Source: Coenobita brevimanus (lineage: Eukaryota > Arthropoda > Malacostraca > Decapoda > Coenobitidae). Taken from it: a DNA stretch of 64,000 bases. The stretch covers positions 467,501-531,500 of the forward strand of contig CM064691.1 of NCBI GenBank assembly GCA_032717465.1. Reading direction: 5' to 3'. The notes under the pieces were generated by a model. It was not told the DNA's origin. It worked only from the letters and a program-made list of their open reading frames with translations, and ran no database searches. Positions 10,585-20,589 of the stretch are shown piece by piece (the first letter of the stretch is position 1; each line of letters starts with the position of its first letter). A program made the translations under genes and the position numbers.

Positions 10585-12337
10585 GAAAATGTTCTGGAAA
10601 GAGGTGAAAAGAGTAAGACAGGGTGGAAGTGAAGTTAGCAGGGGAGTGAAAGATAAAAATGGTAGATTACTAGTGGAGAAGGGAGAAAAAGTGAGCAGAT
10701 GGAGAGAACACTCTAAGGAATTGTTGAACATAGAGGATGGAAGTAATGCGAGTATAAGTGGCTGGGGAATGGCTGGGAGAAGGAGGGAGGTGAGAAGACA
10801 GGAAGAAATCAGTAGGATAGAAGTTGTGGAAGCAATGAAGAAAGTTAAATCGGGGAAAGCCCCAGGAATTGACGGAGTGTGTGGTGAAATGCTGAAGCAT
10901 GGGGGAGAGATAGTAGTAGAATGGATGTGGAAGATATGCAGATTGGCCTGGGAGGAAGGTAGAGTCCCGGAGGATTGGAAGTCAGGTATAATTGTTCCCT
11001 TGTACAAAGGAAAAGGGGAAAAAGAAGTGTGTGGTAATCATAGGGGCATTTGTCTTCTTAGTATAATAGGAAAAGTGTATGGTAGGATACTTATTGACAG
11101 AGTTAGGGAAATAACAGAGGAATTAGTTGGAGAAGAACAGGGAGGCTTTAGGAAGGGAAGAGGTTGTGTAGATCAGATATTCATTCTTAGATCTTTAGTG
11201 GAAAAGTTTCTAGAGAAGGGAAAGAAGTTGTATGCGGCTTTCATGGATTTGGAGAAAGCATATGACAGGGTGGACAGACAAGGATTGTGGAAAGTGTTAA
11301 GAATATATGGAGTAGATGGGAAGTTGTTGAATGCTGTGAAGAGTATGTACGATGGTGTGAAGGCTGCAGTGCGTGTGGATGGTGAACTAAGTGAATTTTT
11401 CTCTTTGAAAGTTGGGTTGAAACAGGGATGTGTCATGTCTCCATGGTTGTTCAATCTGTACATGGATGGGGTAATAAAAGAGGTACAAGGTAGGGTAGTG
11501 GATGTTGGAGTGGCCCTGGTGAGAGAGGATAGTGTTTGGAAACTCCCTGTACTGTTGTTTGCAGATGATACTGTGTTGTTGAGTGAAGACGAAGGGGAGC
11601 TGCAAGGCTTGGTGGATGAGTTTGGAAGAGTATGTAAGAAACGGAATCTAAAGGTGAATGTAGGGAAGAGTAAAGTGATGGTCTTTGAGAGAGGTGAAGT
11701 CAGTGAATGTACAGCGAGGTTGGATGGTGAAGAATTGGAAAATGTGAGTACGTTTAAGTACTTGGGTAGTGTGATGAGTAAGGATGGAGGTTTGGAGGGT
11801 GAAGTGCTTGAAAGGGTACAGCAGGGAAGAAAGGTTGCTGGTTCTTTGAAAGCAGTGATAAGAAACAGGGAAGTGAGCATGGAAGTGAAAAAGTTACTAC
11901 ATGACAGTATTGTGATACCAACTCTAACGTACGGATGTGAAGCTTGGACGTTGTTGGAAGGACACAAGTCAAGAGTGAGAGCAGTGGAAATGAGTTATTT
12001 AAGAGGAGCCTGTGGAGTCACATGGAGAGACAGGCTGACGAATGAGGATATAAAGGAGCGTTGTGGTGTGGATGTGGATGTGATAGGAAGCGTTATGAGG
12101 AACACACTGAGGTGGTTTGGCCATGTGGAGAGGATGGAGGGTGAAAGACTGACGAAGAGAGTGTATGTGAGTGAGGTGGAGGGGGGAAGAGGGAGGGGGA
12201 GGCCGAAGATGAGATGGAGGGATGGGGTGGAGAGGTATATGAGAGATGGGGGTGTGAGTTGGGAGCAGGGCAGTGAAATGGCGGGGGACAGGGCGACTTG
12301 GAGGCGATTTGTTTGTGGCCACCCCAAACGGGATTGA
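10550..12337 (+). pseudogene. LINE-A reverse transcriptase and C-terminal domain (595 codons)
   Basis: Reverse transcriptase of a non-LTR retrotransposon. Motifs in order (approximate residues): GKAPGIDGVCGEML (103-116), NHRGICLLS (about 163), GFRKGRGCVDQIF (about 197), AFMDLEKAYDRV (about 229), LKQGCVMSPWLFNLYMDG (about 288), the catalytic FADD at 337-340 (bases 11558-11569), NVGKSKVMVF (about 370) and FKYLGSVMS (about 402). The C-terminal part has TYGCEAWTL, LRWFGHVERM and RGRGRPKMRW, typical of the tail of such elements. The reverse transcriptase frame is uninterrupted and the catalytic aspartates are present, so decay appears limited to the 5' truncation and the upstream frameshift. The start given is the first in-frame Met after the frameshift and is not a true initiation site. 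Confidence 0.92.
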
Positions 12338-12362
12338 GGCGTCTGGCAATAGATAGATAGAT

Positions 12363-13439
12363 AGACTTGTGCAATCCCTCTTCCTAATATCATATGAGTT
12401 CATTGTCTGGATTCACTTTGCCTGCACAACAACAAGCAGGTATCCACTTTTCTCTGTATGCTTTTCTCTTGGAAAACCAGTGTACTGGATTTTTGTACCT
12501 TTTATCTCAAGCTTGGTGTTCAAACTACCATACACAGAACAGTTACTTGGTATTTTCATAGAATACATGAATATTAGGCACAGCAACAAATAGCAATGGA
12601 GTAACCTCGTAGTTCTGTGACAGTCTTAACTTCATTATCTCATCCTTCTCCCCAGGGACCTGTGCATCAGCTGACCTGTTTGCCTGGGCTGTGGGAGGGG
12701 CTATCTCTACTGCGAGCATGTGACTTACAGCCACCATATTGAAACACCCACACTCGTCGCCCCTACCATGGTAATGCAATTGGAACACTGTTTTTGCATG
12801 CTGTCTCTGTTTCCCTGCTGCTGCTGTGTATACATACGGTATGTTGTAGCTATATATTTTGATTTTTTCCGCCTAGCTTTACGAATTATATGATACATTT
12901 AGCCAAGAGTTTGAATAAAGCAACCTCATAGGCTGCTGCAGTGCTGAACATACTTTGTTTTGTTTTGATTCTCTTTATGACTGCATTAACCTAATGTCTG
13001 TTTAAATATGATAGTAAAGATAAAATTGAAGTTGATGGAAGGAGCACATATATAAAAATAATGTATATTTTACCATCATAAAGTATATAAGCCCATCATT
13101 ATATACCGTAAAAAATTATCATTATCCAATACTGTAGGCATTAACAGTACTACTTACACATATATGCCCATATACAGTATAAATTTACTTCCATAATTAT
13201 TTCTTACTGATCTTTAAGTACAATTAACCTAGTCAGCTGCTTTCTTAATTTAGTACCAATAGCTTCCTCTGTGATAAATTTCTTATGTGAAGTACCCTAA
13301 TGATACTGTAGCACTGTGATACCAGTTTTATTAATTTGTGAACATCTTGTGAAGTGTTTGTGATAAGTGGGCACGTAAGAGATGTAGTGATACTAGAGGT
13401 AGACTGTGAGATAATGCTGATATAATGTGTGCGGTGTGT
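12363..13439. other. no recognisable gene or repeat
   Basis: AT-rich sequence without recognised coding or repeat structure. Confidence 0.5.
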
Positions 13440-14140
13440 CGTGGAGAGCAGGTGGAGATTGTCAGGCGTGAAAGGATTGAACTTGCTGTGAGTCTTCTGT
13501 GTGTGTGGAAGAGTTTTGTTATTTGGGGGACATGTTATGTGCTGGAGTTGGGGCTGGAGCTAGCTCTGTGGCTAGAGTGAGGAGTGGTTGGAGGAAGTTC
13601 AGGGAGCTGTTGCCTCTCCTGACATTGAGAGGACTCTCCCTATGTGCTAAGGGATCTTTGTATGCAGTATGTGTTAGGAGTGTGATGCTGTACAGTAGTG
13701 AGACCTGGGCAGGAAAGGAAGAGGATATTCGCGGGCTCAAATGTATGGAAATGACAATGATTAGGTAGATGTGCAGTGCATCCCTGTGTGCAAGGCCTGG
13801 TGGGGCTGGGTTTACAATGGAAGAGTTGAGAGGTAGGATGGGAATGGAGTGTATTGGTGTTGTGATGAGGAGAGGTAGATTGAGGTGGTTTGGACATGTG
13901 AAGAGGATGGAGGATCATAATTGGGTGCAGAAAGCAAGAAGCATTAAAATTGGGGGTAGGGTTTTAAGGGGTAGACTGGAAAAAACATGGGACGAGGTCA
14001 TTAAGTGCAACCTTAGGATTAAGGGACTGAACAGGGAGGCTGCCATAGATTGAGCAGCATGGAGAACCACCATTAGAGTGACCAAGGCCGATGCATGCAA
14101 GCATGGTTGGACCTTCAAAAACGATAAACGAAGAACGATT
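13440..14140 (+). pseudogene. LINE-B: C-terminal reverse transcriptase remnant with two nonsense codons
   Basis: This is the 3' part of a second non-LTR retrotransposon. In one frame, 13499-13768 gives EEFCYLGDMLCAG, RVRSGWRKFRELLPLL and SVMLYSSETWAGKEEDI. The same frame continues from 13769 with GRLRWFGHVKRMED, VLRGRLEKTWDEVI and GLNREAAID, then KADACKHGWTF. Both breaks are in frame: TAG at 13766-13768, where a tryptophan would fit, and TGA at 14051-14053, where an arginine codon (CGA) would fit. Both are consistent with single transitions. No frameshift is needed, which suggests decay by point mutation. The reverse transcriptase core is absent. Related 3' fragments lie at 28.5-29.08 and 47.58-47.68 kb. 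Confidence 0.85.
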
Positions 14141-15228
14141 GTCCTCAGTGAAGCTGTAAAACATATGGGTGTTTAGACAATCAGATATTCTCTGAAGTGT
14201 AATACTGTGCAAGATGTTGTGTAACACAGCTGTGGAAGTAACTAGTGGCATAGGCTGTCATTTTTTTTTTTTTTTTTTTTTTTTTTTACGCATTTCTCAG
14301 TCACATGTCAGATTTTAACTACACTCACTTGCATAGAGGCCTGCCCTGTCTCGCTTAGTACCAATATAAGTGCCCAAATAACTATAGCCATTAAATGCTA
14401 ATAGGCCTTCCAGTGCTTCTTGAGAAGGAAGAATCTTTTTCCTGGCCAATTAACATATCCAGTAATCTTAAACAATTAGCAACACGATATGTTTTTTATC
14501 AGTGAAATGTAATGCCATCTCTCTTCAGTGAATTCCTGTGCTCATTTTTGCATCTGTAAGCTGCACTGTGCACCATCGCATTTTATTTTCTGTAGTCATC
14601 GTTAGATTTCAAAAAGCACGGCTGTCAGGCAGGGTGCAACATGGCTGTCACTACAGCAGTGCCGCCCTGGCAGCAGACACACACACACTATGCGGGGCTT
14701 CCCATGAGAAATCTCCTCCATATTATAGACCTCAGTGGGTGCGATGAATTATTGAATCGGCAGTGTGTTACAGAATCAGCACTTTTCATTGGAAATTGTT
14801 ATAATTTTTATCATAATTTAGGTTCATACACACCTGTTTATCAGAAATCCGGTTAAAAAAAAAAATTTGGTTGAACAATTAATTGAAAAAAAGGATTCAG
14901 AGCGAAAACTTGCTAAAGTTAGTGAAAGTTTCTTCTTTAGATGGCCAACTCTCCTTGACAGACCTGTATTTTGCATAAATATTGATTTAAAATGCTAATA
15001 ACTGTATAGACAGGCATGTTTGAACCTATTTACAGATATTTTGGCAATTATCCATACTTATTTTCCACTATAAAATTTGAAGCTCTGCATGGCTTGTTTT
15101 TGGGCTATATTTAGAGCAGTGGGCGTGTTTTGGGCTATATTTTACGACCACTGGGCCATTTCTTGGTGTCTGGAATAAACTCTAGCATTTAAGTAGATGA
15201 TGTTGTTTGTAGTGTTTAGTTTATTACT
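14141..15228. other. no gene recognised; poly(T) at 14263-14287
   Basis: Unique-looking sequence apart from a poly(T) run of about 25 bp. Confidence 0.55.
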
Positions 15229-15310
15229 AAAACTGTGCTTAGAACAGGTAAAGAGAGTGTACTTAGTGGTGGTGGTGATAGTGGTAGAGGAGAAACTCAA
15301 AATTTGCCCC

Positions 15311-15363
<53 letters not shown>

Positions 15364-15407
15364 ACTGTGCTTAGAACAGGTAACAACAGGTAACGAGAGT
15401 ACATTTA
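15229..15407. repeat. direct duplication flanking a CT/CA microsatellite
   Basis: aaaactgtgcttagaacagg followed by taa and gagagt occurs at about 15229 and again at about 15360. Between them lies (CT)n-(CA)n at 15310-15358. The second copy has an extra taacaacagg duplication. Confidence 0.85.
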
Positions 15408-15750
15408 GGGCTGTTCCATTAAAACTAAACAATATTGACAAACGTAAGCGTCTGACGTTTCTATTTTTCGTACCATAATTAAATTTGCAGTTTATGTCAG
15501 GTTTTCGTTACCTGGTTGTGGTGTAAAATAGTATTGGAATGTGTCAGGAGGATGAATGCCCCCAGAGACTTCCCATTCCTGTAACAAACTTAAATATCCA
15601 TGAATACTGTTACGCCCCTGTCCCACACTGCCACAGGCTCCACCAGCAGTAGTTCAGGATAGGAAGGATATTGCCCAGTGAGTTGTTCTTCCCGTGGTCA
15701 GCCTTTCAGAGTACAGCACACAAGATCAGCTGAGGCAAAAATAAACACTG

Positions 15751-15832
15751 GGCAACGGAATTACGGGAAACATCGGGAATTCTCTGGCACTGGCAACGGA
15801 ATTACGGGAAACATCGGGAATTCTCTGGCACT
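15751..15832. repeat. two perfect 41-bp tandem copies
   Basis: The unit ggcaacggaattacgggaaa ... ttctctggcact is repeated exactly at 15751-15791 and 15792-15832. Confidence 0.95.
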
Positions 15833-16485
15833 ACCTAACTGGCAAATCCTGCTTCTCAACAATACAACAGCAGTTTTTTCAGTTTGTAGACACTGGATAA
15901 TTCAAGACTAAAACTTTCCTTAGCAGACTGAAAGATATGAGAAATACAAGGCTGTTCAGATAGTTTTATTGGACTGGACGTTTCTGTCAACGAATACGAG
16001 TAAATTTAATGTGGTGATGAGGTGGCGACGGTATGCATAATATTGGAGTTAGAATAATAAATTGCGTTTCCTAGTTTATTTCAGACTACCTGTGTACTTT
16101 TTCAATAGATTTTTTTTTTTTTTTTGGTGTGGCAACTGTCAGAAAGTTTTTGCACTAGCCAGCTCGGTGTTGTAGTTACCTTTGTTTGAGGGCAGGCCAG
16201 TAAGCTTCTGCCTCTAACCCAACAATATCCTTGTGTGGCAATCTTACCTTCGAAAAATCATGAAATAAGTGACATTTTCTGTTAATAGAGTGCTCCTCGA
16301 AGTATATCACTTGAATTTAAGTGTATAGTTAATCCATGCTGCAGCCGCAGTTGTTGTTAACTTACTCAGTGAGTCCTATTATTGTGTTGGGCACAGTAGT
16401 ACGTCTCCCCCATAATTGGGGCTAAATAACTATATGAAGTATGGGAAGAATATATATATGTATATATGTATATATATATGTATAT
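15833..16485. other. no gene recognised
   Basis: Unique-looking sequence with a poly(T) run near 16110-16125 and alternating TA/TG near 16450-16485. Confidence 0.5.
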
Positions 16486-16882
16486 GGAGCCTCTGTGGTA
16501 CAGTGGTAGAGTGTGCGTTTCGTACACGGGTGGACCAGGGTTCGTGCCCCGCCAGGGTTATAAACTTTGGGAGTGTTCACCCGGCCACGTACTGCATTGG
16601 TGGACACAAGGGATGCTGTGGTTGAACAAGTGTCGCTTACTGTAAAGTATGCTTTCACCCAGTCGGCTTGCGCGGGCCGATTACACTTGATTCACAGACT
16701 ACACACACATCCAAAGCCACTGCAACACTACAATTACACTTACAAGCACTTCTCACCTTACATACAATCTCTGCTAGACAGCCTAAGCCACTTGGTAGAG
16801 ATACATTGGCTGTATCGTCCTGACTTCGGTTGGGATAGGCCGGTCCTGCTGTGGATAGTCAAACGGCTGATGATGATGACGA

Positions 16883-16887
<5 letters not shown>
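16486..16887 (+). mobile_element. tRNA-derived SINE with well preserved A and B boxes
   Basis: A tRNA-like 5' region has A box TGGTACAGTGG (16496-16506) and B box GGTTCGTGCCC (16539-16549). Between them is a possible anticodon-like stem, GTGTG with TACAC. This is followed by a tRNA-unrelated body (about 330 bp) that ends gatgatgatgacgatg at a (TA)n tract. I read it as an RNA polymerase III-type SINE rather than a tRNA gene, because the acceptor stem and CCA-end context are not maintained and the body is retroposon-like. No second copy of the body is evident in this window. Confidence 0.75.

Positions 16888-16933
<46 letters not shown>
16886..16933. repeat. (TA)n tract
   Basis: About 23 TA repeats directly after the SINE tail. 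Confidence 0.95.
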
Positions 16934-16937
<4 letters not shown>

Positions 16938-18907
16938 CAGTAATATAAGACATGGCTGCAATTACAGATATTAGGGCTAGGTCAGTGGTTGTAAATGGTT
17001 AGGTTTGTATTTTTAACCACGTTTAGTGCCCCCATATGCAGTTCTGTAAGTTACAATAATGAGTAAGAAAACAGAGTACATAAATTTTCATCAATAGCAA
17101 TGTTTAAATGCAATCACGTAGGTTCTTAATTGAAATATGTAATTCGTATCCGCACCAAAAGAAATTAAGCTGATTTAGACTAGTTGCCATAGGTAAAAGT
17201 GAATTGGTAAGGATGCTGGCTAAAATATTTACCTCTTTCAATCAAGCACTCAGATTTGAGCATAAGTGTGTTGGGTTTACTACAAAATTTCTTAGTAAAA
17301 CAATATAGATTAATTATTTCATGAGATTCACACACACACAAAACACCACGAGGCATCTTTCTATCTCAAGAGCTTTTCTTCCCTGTAAATACTACTAGCT
17401 GCAGACCTAAGGAAATGGCCTGTACCATGCATATATAATATAAAAAGTAGTTAATTAGATGGAAATATAGACAGTTAGTGTAGTGGAGTGGAAGGTGTAG
17501 GAAACACTGGGAATGTTCGTTGGGGTGGAAATGATATACAAAAGCATGAAAGTAGTTGTTAAGCAGTGACTGACAGACAGGAAATAATGACATAAATATT
17601 TAGTGAAGAAGACCAACATCAAGCATATGAACAGACTGGGAGAAAGCTAGGAAAGCAGAGCAGTAAACAGTCTGAAAATGTATGAAGTAGAACTGGATGA
17701 AAGTACTGTACAGGTGGAATGATTTATGGGAAAAGGGGAAAGACTTACCAACTAGACTGGGTTAGAAAAAAAAACTACTGCACCAAGTACCGTAGCTGAA
17801 GAAATCATTGCATACTGTATTAAGGGAAAAGTAATAGTAAAAAATGTGAATACCAGAGGAGAGTGATTACTGAGCTAGATTGGAAATTTACTAGTACTGT
17901 AATAATTGACACAGTGAAGGTGACAGTAGTATAGGGAAAGAAAACTGTTGCCAGAAACTGAATGAACAACCGTGACAGTACATGCATATGATAACCTATA
18001 TTTTCCAACATGAGCTGCCAGTCATGGCTGGATGATAGCTGTGGAAAGAAATTGCTGAAAAAAAGGGAGGAGTGTTACTATCTTTTATGTGTTGGTCCTG
18101 CAGTGAATATCACCATTCAACCAGCTTTGTACAGAAACAAAAGCAGTCTCCATGCTGAAAATAATTCTGTATTAACTATGTCCTTACATCCTGCAATATA
18201 AATTTAGGAACATGAAATGTTCTGCTACATGAGTAGAGGTGCACATAACCAGGTTATGCTGCTGTATAGTTCCTTACTGGTTGACTGGCAGGAAACATAC
18301 CGTGGAAGTCTATGAAGTTTGCAATAACATATTTACTTTGCTCATGTAGATTGAACAATTATTTAATCTAAATAATGGCATAATAAGACTAAATCATAAT
18401 TCATGCTTAGCATACAGAGTATACTGTATCGAGCTTGGAAATGCATTCTCTTAAGTGTTCTGCAGTCATTTTTTGTTAATTCTAGGGCATATAGACATTT
18501 GCCTATGTAAATTTAACAACTTAGAGTGGGTTAGCGATGTATCTGATCTATTAAGCAGAAGAAAAAAAATCAAAATTCGGGCGCTGTTAGCGTTCATGCA
18601 GTACATTCTAGCCCAGTCTAGTGACTGTCGCGGCTTTCAAACGCTTGGACTGGGTTACGTCAAGACTGTCGGTCCAGATTTTGTATAGTAAGGCTGGTTG
18701 ACACTCAGGAACGTCTGCTGACTGAATGTCGCTGTTGGTCCGCCTGAACCCTTGGTCTTTATAGTACAGTCGTGAGTGGTGATGGGGAATGCCACCAAGG
18801 GAAGTGGCCCGATTATCTACCCTTTAATGTATTGGACCACAGTAGTCTAGCCTAGCCTCGGGCCCCTACACCTCATAAGGAGGGTAATCTCTAGTAGTCT
18901 TAGGTAG
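16934..18907. other. no gene recognised
   Basis: AT-rich unique-looking sequence. Around 18838-18885, gtctagcctagcctcgggcc and cctcataaggagg resemble the SINE-A 3' body (gcctagccccgggcttctac, ctcatggggcag), so a decayed SINE fragment is possible. Confidence 0.45.
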
Positions 18908-19905
18908 TGCCCTACTATCTACCAGCTTATCTACCTGCCTACTACGTGGTTACTGATATATGACACTATCCACCCAGCTACCTACTCACCTGCCAAAGTG
19001 CCCTTGTGACTGCCCATCTACCTGCCTACCTTAGTGCCTACCTACTTACCTACCCACCAGCCTCCCACAGTGCTTACCTACCTACCAAAATACCTAACTA
19101 CCTCCCCCTCTGTAGCAGTCCCTACCTACCTACCTACTTACCAAAATAACTACTTCCCTCCCTCTAGCAGTCCCTACCTATTTACTTACCCACCTACTTA
19201 CCCACAGTGCCTACCCACCCATCTCCCACAATGCCTAGCTGCTTACTACAGTGCCTACCTACCTACCTACCTGTCTTCCGTCTGTGCTTACCTACTTACT
19301 TGTCACAGTGCCTACCTACCTGCCTACCTACCACAGTGTTATGCCTACCTGTCTACCTACCACAGTGTTATACCTACCTGTCTACCTACCACAGTGTTAT
19401 ACCTACCTACCTACCTACCACAGTTATATCTACCCTATCTACCTACCACAGTGTTATATATACCTACCTACCTATCTACCACAGTGTTATACCTACCTAC
19501 CTACCTACCACTTATACCTACCTATCTACCTACCACAGTGTTATTCCTACCTATCTACTACAGTGTTATACCTACCCACCTACCTACCACAGTTATACCT
19601 ACCTACCTATCTACTACAGTTTATACCTACCTACCTATCTACCACAGTTATACCTACCTACCTCCCATTGTGTTATACCTACCCACTTTCCTACCTACCT
19701 AGCTACTACAGTGCCTACCTGCCTACCTACCTTCACACTTACATGCCTGCCACATTGCTTACCCATCTGCATGCCTACCTACTTACCTACCTATGTACTA
19801 CAGTGCGTACCTACCTACCTTCCTACCTACATGCCTGCCACACTGCATACCTGACTTCTTCCCTACCTACCTACCTACTTACCTGCCTACCTACCAATCT
19901 GACAA
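18908..19905. repeat. 1-kb (CTAC)n-based satellite
   Basis: Nearly continuous ctacctac tetranucleotide interrupted by a recurring cacagtgttatac spacer, which forms a higher-order unit of about 40-45 bp in 19,330-19,700. Long threonine/tyrosine/proline-rich frames here are artefacts. Confidence 0.95.
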
Positions 19906-20104
19906 AGTTAATCTTATAACTCCAGCATTCAAATAATTCAACGTCAAACGATTTTATTCAGTTATAAGTCATGCATAATCCCCTTCAGAAATACAGACAG
20001 CGTTTAAACATCAGTAAGGCGTTGTAAATTGTATTAATACAGTTATACAGTGACTTCCTTTCAGTTTTTTAATACATATGAGACAAGGAAGCACAATGGA
20101 ATGC

Positions 20105-20475
20105 ACGAAAATAGCGAAGGAATTTTTTGAAGAGAAAGGGGCAGGTAATTTCTTGACGTTCCAATATATTTTCAAAAGACAAGATCAAATAATTCCTTCC
20201 AATACTAATTTTATGAAGATTCGTGTCAGATAATTCCTCCGTTCCTATAATTTTTGAACAGACGGGTCAAATAATTCCTTCCAATACTAATTATATGAAG
20301 AGACGTGTCAGATAATCCCTCCATGTTCCTATAATTCTTGAACAGACTGGTCAAATAATTTCTTCCAATAATTTATGAAGAGACGTACTGTATCAGATTA
20401 TTCCTTGATGTTCCAATAATTTTTTAAGAGACTTGTCAAATAATTCCTGGATGTTCCAATAATTTCTGCCGCTGC
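20105..20475. repeat. degenerate tandem repeat (about 40/80-bp unit)
   Basis: The pattern gtcaaataattccttccaat ... tatgaagagacgtgtcagat ... ttcctataatt recurs six or more times with substitutions and small indels. Confidence 0.8.
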
Positions 20476-20589
20476 TGCAAGGAAAACTCTTTCATTTGAG
20501 CCTCTCACGAAGGGAAAGAATTTTAAAAGAATACCAGTTCAGCTAAGAATTTCCTACCAGTGCCTAGTCAAGGGAAGGAAATGAATAGG

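Larger units (their letters stand above)
9754..12362 (+). mobile_element. LINE-A: 5'-truncated APE-type non-LTR retrotransposon
   Basis: About 2.6 kb carrying the C-terminal half of an endonuclease domain and a complete reverse transcriptase with C-terminal region. The coding region runs almost to the end: the stop codon (12335-12337) lies inside the conserved 3' tail, and only ggcgtctggcaatagatag plus (TAGA)n follows. The 5' boundary is inferred just upstream of the GDMN motif (9796). A weak candidate target duplication, gacatgtgca near 9747 against gacttgtgca after the tail, is not convincing. At least nine shorter copies of its 3' end lie in this window, in both orientations. Clade assignment (RTE-like versus related APE clades) is uncertain. 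Confidence 0.9.

Noticed and set aside
16486..16557. Functional tRNA gene
   Set aside because: A/B boxes are good, but the acceptor stem does not close and the sequence continues into a retroposon body with a GATG-like tail.
19034..19919. Thr/Tyr/Pro/Leu-rich frames of about 220 codons
   Set aside because: Translation of the CTAC satellite in all three frames.
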